Position numbers and translations under genes: made by a program. From Bryum argenteum (lineage: Eukaryota > Streptophyta > Bryopsida > Bryales > Bryaceae): a stretch of DNA of 64,000 nucleotides. The stretch is taken from the NCBI GenBank assembly GCA_037043015.1, contig CM073321.1, forward strand, positions 1,617,001-1,681,000, read 5' to 3'. Below are positions 11,130-23,147 of this stretch, in pieces. The notes under the pieces were generated by a model, which did no database searches, was not told the origin of the DNA, and was given only the letters and a program-made list of their open reading frames with translations. Position 1 is the first letter of the stretch, and the number at the start of each line of letters is the position of its first letter.

Positions 11130-13156
11130 CAGTACCCTCAAACAAGTGTTGCAACACACTCTGTTTTTTCACTTAAAACATATCCCATGGCCTGTTTTAG
11201 AATGGTGGTGTTGGCATGATAATCATCACATCTCCATGAGATTTTTTGCATCATGGAAGGTGTTCCAGTTACCTTCATACACCAAGCATTTTCTAAATAT
11301 AAAGAGGCATCCATTGCCATGTGTCTACCAAAATTGCCATCATACTTAAAAATCTTGGAAAAGGGTACCCTTCTTAATGTGATCACTTCTTCTCTGGGAT
11401 ATCAGATTTTGAGTATGTTTGCGCTTGGGAGGGTCCAGAGATACACATACTTGTTTGTAAGTCATCTTGATGGTACACATTTCTTAGAAAAGTTGTGTGC
11501 AACAAGTCCCGTTTGTCAAACATATCGTTTTACGTGTTGTTGTTAGGACCTTTTTTATCAAACTTTTTGTGGATGTAAGTGTTGTTTGAGGATTGTGCAC
11601 CATGACAAGGAGTTATGTATCAAATGATATACGACACATGATAGTTGGTATGCAGAAAGCTGGCATGTCGGTGAGTGAAATTGGAAACATTGTAGGAAGG
11701 CCAAAATCGACTATTTCAAGGATTCTCAAGCGATTTAGAATTAGTGGCTCTGTATTGCCAACAAGTAGATCCGGTAGGCCGAAAAACATGAGTGGTCGAG
11801 ATAGGAGAAGGCTCCATAGAGATCTTAGTAGTAATCGTCGTGCTCCTCTTGCAGAATTGTGCAGCAATGTGACATCTTCCGTGGGCATATCAACTTTACG
11901 TAAAGAGCTTCATGAGCTTGGTATTAACAGTTGCATTGCAGTGAAGAAACCGTTCTTGAGTGACATACACAAGGCAAAGAGGTTAGCTTTTGCAAAGGGG
12001 CACTTGCATTGGACGATTGACGATTGGAGTAATGTGATTTGGACCGATGAGTCATCCTTTGAAGTTGGAAAACCATCACGCCAAATTCGTGTCTGGCGAA
12101 AAGCATATGAACGCTACAACTACAATTGCTTAGCACCTACATTCAAATCCCGAAGGACTTCAATTATGGTATGGGGTGCTATCACTGGCTCTTCTAAGTC
12201 TTATTTGGTGTTAATTCCTCCTAATAGACGCACTGCCAAAGACTTTGTAGAGATAGAATCTCAAGGAGCATTAGAGCATTATTATTGGCACCATGACCAC
12301 TATGAGCACCTCATTTTAATGGAGGATGGTGCTCCAGTACATGGTAGTAATATACAAAAAGATTGGAGACAGCAACTTGGATTGAAAAAGCTTGAATGGC
12401 CACCAAATTCTCCTGACCTTAATCCTATAGAGAATGTCTGGAAGCAAGTTAAAGATCAAGTGCAACAGAGAAATAGACCACGAAACAAAGACAAAATGTG
12501 GACATCAGTCAATCTGGCTTGGGAGGATATACCTCAAGAAAGCATCAAGAAGTTGGTTTCAACAATGCCAACCCGGATGAAAAGTTGTAATAGCGGCTCA
12601 AGGTGGTAGCACTCGATGGTAGTAGGTGTTCCATTTCTTCGTAGAATATTTGTTAGTGAGTAAGACATATTGTAAACTTCATATCATATTAGGCTTCTAT
12701 ACTACTATAGCTTTGTAATGATACCTTATTTGACTTTATTTGATCAAATTTTGATTTAATATATGAGTTTGATTTCCTTAGCCTAGAATATGAATGAATG
12801 GAAACTATGAAAATACTTTAGAGCCACATAGAGGAGAATTTTACCTACATAGTATGCATCTTTGTAATACCAAGAATGTGAACAATGATATATCCTATAG
12901 ATTGGTGCAATCAAATTTTAAAAAATCATCATATATATTTCTCAGTTAAATTTTTTTGAAATTAAGTGAAAAAGATAAAATAATTCATCCAAAATAGAGA
13001 TTTTGTTTTTTAACATTGACATTTTATGAACACGTGAAGGGTCCATAACACAAAAGATTTAATAGGATAAATTTGATAAAATCCTCCCATTTTGAAAATG
13101 AATTTGAGAATTTCAAGAGTTCACAAAATGGTTGCAAGACTTGTTGGAGGGTACTG
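11130..13156 (+). mobile_element. Tc1-type DNA transposon, complete
   Basis: The element is 2,027 bp, flanked by TA on both sides (11128-11129 and 13157-13158). Its termini are inverted repeats of about 26 bp with two mismatches: CAGTACCCTCAAACAAGTGT at the left and, read from the other strand, CAGTACCCTCCAACAAGTCT at the right, both followed by TGCAAC. It encodes one uninterrupted transposase at 11602-12609. The 3' 550 bp are AT-rich with no second gene. Intact termini, TA duplication and an open reading frame indicate a recent insertion that may be autonomous. Confidence 0.9.
11602..12609 (+). CDS. Tc1/mariner transposase (DD34E), 335 aa
   Basis: The first ATG of the open frame is at 11602. 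The N-terminal 110 residues form a bipartite helix-turn-helix paired-like domain (MIVGMQKAGMSVSEIGNIVG, STISRILKRF) with a GRPK motif between the two halves. The catalytic triad is readable: VIWTDESSFEV, LILMEDGAPVH and PNSPDLNPIENVW. There are 34 residues between the second aspartate and the glutamate, the DD34E spacing of Tc1 elements. VWGAI and the final tryptophan-rich segment are in the expected places. The length matches the 330-350 residues usual for Tc1 transposases and no stop or frameshift is present. It cuts and pastes the surrounding 2,027-bp element at TA sites. Confidence 0.93.
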   Translation: MTRSYVSNDIRHMIVGMQKAGMSVSEIGNIVGRPKSTISRILKRFRISGSVLPTSRSGRPKNMSGRDRRRLHRDLSSNRRAPLAELCSNVTSSVGISTLRKELHELGINSCIAVKKPFLSDIHKAKRLAFAKGHLHWTIDDWSNVIWTDESSFEVGKPSRQIRVWRKAYERYNYNCLAPTFKSRRTSIMVWGAITGSSKSYLVLIPPNRRTAKDFVEIESQGALEHYYWHHDHYEHLILMEDGAPVHGSNIQKDWRQQLGLKKLEWPPNSPDLNPIENVWKQVKDQVQQRNRPRNKDKMWTSVNLAWEDIPQESIKKLVSTMPTRMKSCNSGSRW

Positions 13157-13158
13157 TA

Positions 13159-14094
13159 CAGTGGGGTACAGAAATAATTCGAACTGCATATGAAGGCAGT
13201 TTTTGAAAAAAGTTTGAAATGTGCCTGTATACTCAAAAATGATCGGAATTGCAATCCGTAAAAGGCGTTGGAACCACGTCAGAGTGTTTTATACTATAAT
13301 TGCAAAAAAATGCTTCTTTTTTGTAAGATTGTTCAAAGAACTAAAACTTTACATGTTCCATCCACAATTGACAACTGTCACTTTGTGCTTCAATTACAAT
13401 GTTCATTTTCACTTGCAAAATTGATATGAATGCCATAAGTTGTTCTTTATATACTTGAGCTCATTGTTGAATGTTCCAAAATACTTGCTCCCTCTAAACT
13501 TTTGAGTTGGAGTAGTTTTGTGATAGGTTTCCAATCAACACTTAAGGTGGGAAATTGAACTTTGATTTAAACTCGGCGAGAATGCTAAAAGAATTTGAGT
13601 TTGGCAATGAGCTTATAATAGTAATGACCATAACTTTATCAAACCATCCTTTAAGTCCTTGTAGGACATTTCTAGTGGCGTAAATGACTTCACAAAGTTT
13701 TGAGAAAAATTGAATAGTCACAAGCACATTCTAAGACATTCATCCTATCCAAGAAACAAACAAGGAACATATCAGTGATTAAATAAGCATGAGCTCAAGT
13801 ATCTAAAGAACAACTTATGGCACTCAAATCAATTTTGCAAGTGAAAATGAACATTGTAATTGAAGCACAAAGTGACAGTTGTCAATTGTGGATGGAACAT
13901 GTAAAGTTTTAGTTCTTTGAACAATCTTACAAAAAAGAAGCATTTTTTTGCAATTATAGTATAAAACACTCTGACGTGGTTCCAACGCCTTTTACGGATT
14001 GCAATTCCGATCATTTTTGAGTATACAGGCACATTTCAAACTTTTTTCAAAAACTGCCTTCATATGCAGTTCGAATTATTTCTGTACCCCACTG
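13159..14094. mobile_element. Non-autonomous TA-flanked MITE with 305-bp inverted repeats
   Basis: A 936-bp element whose arms, 13159-13463 and 13789-14094, are almost perfect inverted copies beginning CAGTGGGGTACAGAAATAAT. It is flanked by TA at 13157-13158 and 14095-14096. The middle 325 bp are unrelated to the arms and hold no gene. CAGT termini and TA target sites place it in the Tc1/mariner superfamily, but the termini differ from the neighbouring Tc1 element, so another transposase is needed. Its left TA is also the right TA of that element. Confidence 0.9.
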
Positions 14095-14119
14095 TACATG
14101 CTCGCACATCATCTCCCTC

Positions 14120-14182
14120 ATTCACCTGCACCGGTCCCTCGTTCACTTGCACTGGTCCCTTGTTCACTTGCACCGGGCCCTT
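14120..14182. repeat. 21-bp tandem repeat, three copies
   Basis: Three consecutive units built on TTCACTTGCACYGGTCCCT, immediately right of the MITE. Confidence 0.8.
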
Positions 14183-14639
14183 GATCGCGGGTCTCCCAGC
14201 TCTCTTGCGACGCGACCATCAGACCCCATCTCGTGCGTCGTTTACAAGGTTGTATCCCCTTCCTCTGTTCACCCTTTTGAACTGCCCCATATGCCTGATG
14301 CTTGCTAAAGATACTTTGAGTTGCCCCAATCCGTATAGCTAAACATTTAAGGTTTAAGAGAGAAATGGCGAAAAATTGGAGTGTAGCTTTAGTAGTGCCT
14401 ACTGTTTCTTAGTTACAAATAAATGTAAGCTTTCATATACCATTCATTAATGTGAACAAATTAAAGGTGGAAATGGTCATGCTAATCTTCTCTTCAATAT
14501 GTCAATGTATCCGGAGGACGTGCGTTCACATCATATTAGATTATGAACAGAATGACTCTCCACTAAAACTTGCATGTAGGGGCATTAATTCAATTAATTC
14601 ATTAGAGACCTGGGATCCTGGGGTCAAAGGGGGGCAAGT

Positions 14640-14740
14640 GGTTGGGGTCATGGTGATGGCATAGCATGGTGATGGCATGGCATGGTATTGGCATGGCATG
14701 GCATGGTGATGATATGGCATGGTGATGGTATGGCATTGGG
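14640..14740. repeat. GATGGCATGG-type short tandem repeat
   Basis: Irregular repeats of GGTGATGGCAT and GGCATGGCAT over about 100 bp. The segment 14183-14639 before it holds only short, unsupported reading frames. Confidence 0.7.
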
Positions 14741-14902
14741 AATTTATTCCATAACGTTTGCATCTCCTCACCTCCCATAAAAATTACAAAAGGGGGGCAA
14801 GGGGTGAGCAGGAAAAAAGTTCACCCCCCTTCCTTCAGCAAGTTAAATGGTGCACATTTTGAAATGCAGACTGAATAGGGGTCTTGGGTTTTGTAATTTT
14901 AA

Positions 14903-15873
14903 CCCCTAAACGTCCCAGCCTATTTTTCGCAGAAAAGCACATTTCCATAGAATTCGTCATAGATAAAAATGAAGAGAAGCTATTAAGATCTCAACCGTAC
15001 AAACTTGTAATGGACTTATCGAAGAACATGTGGACCAAAATTTGAGTCATGAGGCCTTATAGATCGAGAGATCATAACATAATAATACTAAAAACAAACT
15101 GCAAAATTTCTTCATTTTCACTTTGAGGTTGAAATGCTACCAATATACCTATTGCAATGAAAAAATCACCAACTAGAAAGATGTTCACCTTCATCTTAAT
15201 AAGTCCTTTACCCAAAAAAAATTCATCAAAAAAATTTCTTGGCTCAAATAAAAGCCATGCAATGGTAAAAACTGCCGAAAATATTACAAAGGAAAAATAG
15301 TCCAAAACTAGACCCTTTGCATTCAATTTCATGCCTTATCTTCAAAACATCTTCGATCTTGTTAAGGTTTCTACCACTTAGACTAGACTCTAATTGGAGG
15401 CTATCCCAAAAATTAAGTTGAAATCCAACGGTGGATGAAGGAGATATAGCTCCTCAAATATCATCCATTATCTCACTTTTTCTGTTGACAAAACATCATT
15501 GCAAAGCCAATAGCAAAATCATTTGGATCAAAAAACTTCTCACTACAAAGTTGTTAAGAATCACCTTAAGATCATGATCATGAAAAAAAAATTATTAAAA
15601 ACTATTTTTGGTTTCACATAATTGGCTTGCAATGGTAATACATGCCCCACGCTTGGAAACCCAAAAACAAGAGCTGTCTTCACTAAAGTGCATTCCATTA
15701 ATTCATACTTTATTTTATGGGCTTGCAAATTTTACAACACAAACTAGACTTCATTTGGAACCTAACCCAAGTGATTTCATCCAAAACGGACCTCGGATGA
15801 AGAAGATATGGCTATTCGAAGTTTCTGCCCTCCATCCAGAATGTAGAAAAACGACATTGGGGACGTTTAGGGG
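14903..15873. mobile_element. piggyBac-type non-autonomous element (TTAA target)
   Basis: A 971-bp segment bounded by 14-bp inverted repeats CCCCTAAACGTCCC at 14903-14916 and their complement at 15860-15873, each end flanked by TTAA (14899-14902 and 15874-15877). A TTAA target duplication with termini starting CCC is the hallmark of piggyBac elements. The interior is AT-rich and has no transposase, so it is a deletion derivative or MITE. The broken piggyBac transposase at 8954-10728 is a possible relative, but its own ends are not known. Confidence 0.8.
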
Positions 15874-15877
15874 TTAA

Positions 15878-16696
15878 GTACACCCCAAGTCCATGTGGCA
15901 CCCCCTCAAGGGGTCCATGTCGCAAGACAAGCCCCCACAAGCTTCATATTGTTAATTAATTCATTCAAAAATATAGCCAGTGACATTATACACCTTAAGT
16001 GCCTATCACATACTATGCATACTATCAATGACTATCTGAAGGATTGAGTTGTACCTTGAAGGTTAGATGATGACACCAATTTTTTCTTGTGTCTGCAAGG
16101 TGGAATGCCCTAAAGCCACCAACTTCAGCTTTTTGAGGTTTTTTTAGAATGGTTATTTTTGGGGTTTATTTTTCCCATGTAGGAAAGAATTTCTCTCCTA
16201 GGATGCAAATTCGGGATTCTTTCGGAATTTAAGTCCCATTACATAAATAAATATAAATTTTCAAAGGCAAAAGTACCCGGTGGCCCAAAACTAATATGTC
16301 TACTTTCCCATTGTCACACCTGGGTAGTACAAATTTCCATTCATGATTTGCCCCAAAACCACCAACTTTTTGATTGTTTTGATCAGTAAGTGAGTTTGAA
16401 TTGAGTGTTCTGACAATGCTCGTTCAGGCTAGGTGCGGTTATGGGGAGACCCATAGGTTGATACTAGGGGTGCTGGTGGTTTTAGGTTCTTCTACCATAC
16501 TTACCTGTTTCGATGAGATGTTGTGGAATGAACTTTATGAAAATTTCCACACATATTCATAAAGAACGAGACAAATATAATTCAACTTAAATTCACCCTT
16601 TTTTTTGGATTGCTAATCAGCTGTAACAAATCAACATCTACATCCCATTGGAATTAGGCATGCCTCTTCAAAAGCACGATGATAGAAGTTCTTATC
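15878..16696. other. 3' flank of GRP94 gene
   Basis: AT-rich sequence without a supported gene. The part next to 16697 should contain the 3' UTR and poly(A) site of the minus-strand GRP94 gene. Confidence 0.45.
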
Positions 16697-19600
16697 CTAC
16701 AGCTCTTCGTTCACTAGATCCGCCGTTTCATCATCAGCACCGTCAGCAGCCTGCTCAGCAAACTGCTCCTTGCCCGACAGAAACTCAATGTATCAGCATT
16801 CAGCAAGATGTGCAAATTCCAGTAACTGACAAATCGTACGAGATTCGAAAACGGTGCACCAACCAAAAGATTCAAGAATCAAATCACCTGATCGTCGTTC
16901 AGACTCCCTTGGTCCTCAAATTTTCCGGGAATATCATGGGCAGCAACGTGGGTTCTGTCTCCCGTCTCCTGGTCGTCCTCGTCGACTTCTAAGGCAGCAT
17001 CAGAGCTGGACTTTAGGTTCGTCTTGATGACTGAGTAAAGTCGTGTGGCGAAGTCCTTGGGATCTTCCAACATGAACCCACTATCGAGTAGAGCAGTTTC
17101 ATATACAAGTTTTGCTGCCTGTTTTGCTAAATAATCCTGCAAAGCATAGAGCTCCCGAAATTCATATAGTGATAGATCATAGGACGCAGTTCGAAACGGT
17201 TTCAGGGTAAGAGCATTCTTAGCCGCAGTTCATGCACAAGCAGGTATAGACTTCTTAATTTGTAAGACAAAGTGCGTGACTACCTACCCCGGCATTCAAT
17301 GCCACTTTTGTCTTTAAGTCCTGGATGATTGGATGCTTGGGGTTGACTTCCAAAATTCTTTTGCCACGCATATATGATTGCTTACTGGGATCTGCCAGGG
17401 TTTGGGCTTGCATGATTCTTTCCATGTTAGCTGACCACCCATACTTCGAAGTAACAACGACAGCAGGAGTGTCAGCTAGCCGGTTGCTAACCTGCATCAG
17501 AAGTACAATGTAACAATGCACGATCACAGTTCACAGATCTGTAATCGCTTTACAACTACAGTATAAAAATCATCAAGGAAAGGAAACGTGACGATTAACG
17601 AACAGAAACAACGAGCTGGCAGCACTCAGATACATGACCACATTAATTCCTGCTGAAAAAACTCGATTACAGGGAGCAGATTCGGCAGAAAAAATGTACG
17701 ACAAGACCCACCTTAACGGACTCCACCATTTCGTCGCTAAGCAAGTTTACCCACCACTTCGTGAGATCCTTGTAAGACTCCTTCATCTCTTTGAGTTCAG
17801 CTTTCTCATCTCTGCTCCCGAGCTTGAGATCTTCCTTTGAGGCATTTTGAAATTTCTTGTCCTCATACTCGGTCAAGTTTTGAGTCATGTACTCATCAAC
17901 TGCATCTGTCAGATAGATGACCTGACAAATACCAACAAGGAAGGTAACAGCTTTGAGATGGAATATGTAAGTGGCTCTTGATAGATAGAGATACAATTTA
18001 GACGTGAGATATGCAATACAGAATGTGTTCTTACTTCGTAGCCATTCTTTAATAGCTTCTCCAAGAATGGAGACTGCTCCAGCAGTTTTTTATTTGATCC
18101 AGCGAGGTAGTAAATCTGCTTCTGGTCAGGTTTCATTCGTGAGATGTACTGATCTAGTGAAGTCAACCTATCACCAGATTTAGAACTGCGCACATCAATT
18201 ATCAACGTCAGATTCTATGAACGACGGTTCAAAAGGCCACCATAACGCGTAGCAGTGGCAGCTGTTATCTGGTCTCCAAAGACTACAACGAGTAAATCAT
18301 GTATGGAAATAGACCAGAACCAGCAGTACCCAATCATGTCAAAAAATCACCTGTAAAACCGCAGAAGCTTCGCAAGGCGAACTCGGTTGGAAGTATCCTC
18401 GATGATACCCAACTTAATGGCCTTTCCGAACTCCTTCCAAAACCTGGCATACTTGCCCTTCCTCCCGAGTCCTTCATTTGTTTTATCTTCCTGATCGTCA
18501 TCTGCATGAGATCATGTCACGTGCCTCAATCATACCCTGAATGAAAGAATATTAGCACACTACAGCCACTTGAAACTGGAACTTCGAAAAGGCCAACCAT
18601 CATGCCAACTGACCAAACTCCGTTGTATCCAGATTCTCGTCTTCATCTTCTTCAACAATTCGCCGAATCATGTCCAAAGCTTTGCGTACAAGCTTCTTTT
18701 TGATGGTCTTTAAGCTGCTGTGCTGTTGCAACATTTCTCGGGATACATTCAAGGGGAGTGTATCGGAGTCCACTATGCCCTGTAAAGACATGCACTGTTA
18801 GCCGTAGGCATGCCATTGCTACAATCATCAGGGATCCAATACTTTGGATTGTGATTCTAAACCAGTATTTCATAACGAGGAATCGTGGCTCAAGGATCTT
18901 TGCCTACAGGACATCTGTGCAATCCAACATGTTCGTTTGGATCCCTTACTTTGAGGAAGCTCAGGTATTTCGGCAGAAGTTCGTCAAACTCCTCTGAGAT
19001 GTATACTCGTCGAACATATAACTTGAGGACGGCCCGCTGAGAATAGTAATTCTCATATAAGTCATGTGGAGCCTTCGGCGGTATGTAAAGAACTGCTTTG
19101 AACTCTACATCACCTTCAGCGTTGAAATGGCTCCACGACATCGGCTTATCGGTAGTAAAATCCTGCCGCAACAACGTGATTCGGGTACATTGGGGTACTT
19201 CTGATGTCCCGTGATCATACATACAATTCCGTACACATGCATACATACACAAATACACATACAATGTACATGAAAACGAACTTAACGAATTTGGTAAAAT
19301 TACGATATTCCAGGTCTATCTGAGAACTGAAACGTAAATAGATCTAAACTGACCTTCGCCAGTGTGTGATAAAAATTTACGTATTCCTCTTCCTTAACAT
19401 CCTTCGGATTCCGAAGCCATACAGCCTTCGCGTCGTTGAGAAGTTCCCAGTCCCATTTTGTTTCCATGATGGTCTTTGTCTTGGATTCTGTTGCCACTCA
19501 TCAATTGAGGCGAAGTTACATCTCGACAATACTTTCTATTACAGATCCGCAAACCGATGCATACAGATCATTGATAATACAAGTAACCTGAAATTATTCA

Positions 19601-22438
19601 CACTTCCATGGAATCAACAATTAGTAACTCGATCTGCATGGTGGACACCAGGCAGCCGGGCCACCACGCGCAATGAAAGATGGAATACACGTTACACCAA
19701 CGAAGAAGTGAGAATCGAAATAACCATTCAATTCAAAATACCGTTAGAATGAATGTGTTTCCATCAGAATGCCAAAGTAAGGAACCAATCCATGATGTGC
19801 AGGTTCTTCGCGAAGGCAATTGAATCGGAGCACTTCAAGGAGAGCTATGACGAAGAGATTACCAGAGGTGCCTTCATCTTCAAACTCTATATCTCCAACG
19901 GCCTTGCCGTCGGTATCTGTTGTGTCCTCAATGGGCACTTCAACATTGACGTCTTTGCTAGCCCACAAGTAAATGGGGAAGCTAATAAACTCTGAGTACT
20001 TCTTCACCAATTCCTGCAGCCAAGCGATATTTTATTTCCTTTCAACTTTGTACTCTCTCTGTCCCATTCTATTTGTCCAGTGGGTTCTTTCAAAGCTACC
20101 TCGAAAGGGAGAATGTAGAGAACCTACTGGACAATTATAATGGGACAGAGGGAGTACTATACTAGCTCCTGTGATCAAAATCTGGTACAGGACAAACAAC
20201 AGAAGTTCATAAAGGATAAAGTAATCAATAAAGAAAGAGCGTTGCAATCCCATTAGCAATTTCTAAGCGTCGTACTTTCAGCTTGTCCTCCTGGGTATAC
20301 TCTGCTGCATCTGACTTCAGGTAAATTCTGATTTCTGTTCCACGTCCCAGAGACTCATTCTCCGTATCCTCAGTGACAGCAAAATTTCCATCGGCTTTAG
20401 ACTCCCAGATGTACCTAGAACAATCAACAAAATAACTCGAAAATAAGTCTTGACGACCACCACAGAAGATGGTTAGAATTGAAGGCAAAGTGAGAACAGC
20501 TACGACCGAATCAATGCAGAACGAAGAGGCCTTGAAGACTCCATTGTCTATAATGAAAAATTTTACACTTAAAATCTGGAACCTACTGGACGTCATCATT
20601 GTGCTTGCTGATAACTTCAACGTGAGTGGCAACCAGATACACAGAGTAGAATCCGACTCCAAATTGGCCGATGAGATTAAGGTCGCCGCCCTTCTGCATC
20701 TGCTCCAGGAAAGCTACAGCGCAAACAAAAAGAACGACAGAGCACACACTTAGAAAAAGATAGAGCAACAATAAAGAATAGTGACATAATTTCATAAGTA
20801 AAGTGAACCGTGGAAATGACGAACAGATCGATCAAATAACGCGAAAAACGAGAGGGACACAACCATAATAAGAAGGTATGACAGTGGTGTAGTTCACCTG
20901 ATGTGCCTGACTTAGCTATGGTACCAAGATTGTTAATAAGATCGCCCTTGGTCATGCCAATGCCTCGGTCTCGGATAGTAAGAATCTTCTTGACCTTATC
21001 AAACTTGATCTGCAGAGCACAAAAACCAGAAAGAGTTATCCGTCACGCAGAAAGAGTCTGTACAGGTTGCTCTCAGCTAAACAATAGCTTACGATAAGAT
21101 ATCTAAATTATGCTAAGTAAAGAAGAGTACCGAAGCAGCAAAAGTAACATACACAAATATCAAGTTTAGCGTTATCTCCTTCACCAAGAACCGAGCTATC
21201 CGTGAGAGCTAGGAATCGAATCTTGTCCAGGGCCTGCGTTGATCCAAGGAATCAATAGTAACAGTGGACTATCAAACTTGATCGAGAATAGCACACGAGT
21301 ACACAATTAACGTACTTCCAGAGATTAGGCAACCTTAGCTTCTCATTAATTGACATGCTTACATCTGAAGCGTTCGAGATCAGTTCTCGAAGAAAGATGT
21401 CTTTATTGCTGTACAAAGAATGAATGATAATGTCCATCAACCTCGAGACTTCGGCCTGGAACTCGAACTTTTCGGCGTTACTCCTAAGGTTCTTCGGGGA
21501 CATGGTCTCAGCTTCCCTTCAACCCAAAAAAATTAAGAGTCATGTGCTAACAAATTCGTCGAGCAAAATGGCGTCCGCTCTTGCTAACAAAGCAGCAACT
21601 ACTACAGACGAATCCATTGCAAAGCCGATGGCGTCAAATAAAATGGCGTCAAATTTTGAACAAGAACGGCTGGAACTATACCTTATCAGAACGTCAGAAT
21701 CGGTGGCAGATCCAGTGGGGACAGTCTTGAGATTGACCTCCAGCTTCGGAGGAGCTCCAATATCTAAGTTCGTTCCTTCTTGGGCATGAGCACTGCCAAG
21801 ACCGCCTGCGAAGACAGACTTCCTTAAGCAAACTACACAGTATTGGCAAGCAGTCGTTCAAACAAATAACCGTAACTGGCTCGGTCAAAGTACATACTAC
21901 ATATCCCGGTCATAGAAAAACTCGCTCTCCAAAACTGAAGAAAATAAACAGAATCTCGTCCAAACCTCCTGGACAAACTGAAAGCTCTGTACCTATCTTT
22001 AGTACAAAACTATCTCCCAGCCCATTATCATTAACACCCGTACTCAAATTGGACTACTGCGGTAGTCTCCATTAAATGAAACGTCCTGAAATCTTCGTCA
22101 AGTCCACGAGACAGATCACAGCTGAGCTACCAAACATGCTCTTCAGCCGAAGAGAACTCTAGTCAAATCTCAAGAACTGCAATCTACGAACAATAGGAAG
22201 CAGGAACAGACTCGTCTCTACGAATAACACACCAATAATCTGTTAAAAAATAAAAGCTCCGTCTCCCTCTCCTCTCGACGCCAAAGAGAAGGACAATTGA
22301 CCTCGTACTTCTTCCCAAAGTACATATTAAAGTTTCGAAGCATACTTCAAATACGAGACCCGCAAAGCCAACTACAAAACCCAGGATCCTCGATCCAGCC
22401 GTAAGAACAAGAAGAGCAGGAGGAATTAGCAATACCAT
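16697..22438 (-). CDS. HSP90-7: GRP94 / endoplasmin, ER-resident HSP90 chaperone (17 exons)
   Basis: ATP-dependent chaperone of the ER lumen that folds secreted and membrane proteins. Exons (high to low): 22438-22381, 21805-21682, 21516-21363, 21233-21153, 21009-20898, 20713-20587, 20414-20276, 20013-19863, 19496-19354, 19162-18950, 18779-18614, 18501-18351, 18185-18035, 17921-17712, 17491-17288, 17136-16888, 16768-16697. All junctions are GT-AG and in frame, giving 834 residues. A hydrophobic signal peptide ([15 protein letters not shown]) precedes a GRP94-type pre-N segment. The ATPase domain shows NASD (109-112), DRGIGM (153-158) and GQFGVGF (192-198); the middle domain has [10 protein letters not shown]; the C-terminal domain ends in an acidic tail and NEEL. 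An in-frame ATG at 22567 would lengthen the N-terminus; I prefer 22438 because it gives a normal signal peptide. Exon 1 and the last exon are the least certain. Confidence 0.93.
20053..20154. mobile_element. Stowaway MITE in GRP94 intron
   Basis: A 102-bp near-palindrome flanked by TA (20051-20052 and 20155-20156). Its ends, CTCTCTCTGTCCCATTCTAT and, from the other strand, CTCCCTCTGTCCCATTATAA, match the plant Stowaway consensus CTCCCTCCGTYCC. It lies in the intron between the exons 20414-20276 and 20013-19863 and does not touch the splice sites. Confidence 0.9.
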
Positions 22439-23142
22439 TGAGATTACGTGGGAAGAAGAAGCAGAAAAGCAAAATGCAAAGCGGCAGCGACAAAGCGGGA
22501 CGTCGCTCAAGACGACCCATAGCGAAGACACAGTCGATTTCCAACACCAACATCTGATGAAAGCCACCGTAAACAGAAGCGAAGCCGCTGTCTGCCCTAC
22601 ATAACATAACAGATGAAAAACTCTCTAGAACTTTCCATAAGCTGAAAGCCCCAAGGCCACGCACATGCAACTTCATAGCCGCTGTGTTTCCACCCGCGGA
22701 TGAAATTCCTCGGCTGATGGAGTGCAGAGACCCCAGGAAATCACTCCATACCCTACCTCATGGTCATGGTCAGTTTCTACATAATTTAATTCAATATAAG
22801 AACTAGTATGCCCTCGTGGCTTGCCTTCCATTTCATAGTATATTTGAGTAAGTATTGAGACAATATGATGATATAATGCTAAATGTAATGGGTTTTATAT
22901 TCGACTACAAAGAATAACCTATAGGTAGGGTTTGAACACTAGGAGTTAGTTCAAGTTCAATCGGGAATATTAGGTGATCCAAGATTGCCCAATTGTAATG
23001 ATTTTAACTATAAATTTTATTCTAAATTTCAATAGGTAAAGGCATTAGGACCACTTATCAGAATTGCTTTGTTGGAGTCTTTAAGCTTTTCCCTAAGGAC
23101 TTTGTTAAATCCCCAATTGCCATTTCTTCATCTGTCATGCCT
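22439..23142. promoter_or_regulatory. Upstream region of GRP94 gene
   Basis: About 700 bp between the GRP94 start and the Copia element. It should hold the 5' UTR and promoter, and an in-frame upstream ATG lies at 22567. I looked for an ER-stress element (CCAAT-N9-CCACG) and did not find a clear one. Confidence 0.35.
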
Positions 23143-23147
23143 TCAAC

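Noticed and set aside
11253-11546. Plus-strand frame of 97 residues upstream of the Tc1 transposase
   Set aside because: No resemblance to the transposase helix-turn-helix or any other family. It lies in the element's 5' non-coding part and is probably chance.
22436-22678. Upstream in-frame ATG (22567) and another minus frame from 22676 as GRP94 starts
   Set aside because: They would place 43 or more residues before the hydrophobic signal peptide, which is not usual for an ER-targeted GRP94. Kept as an alternative only.
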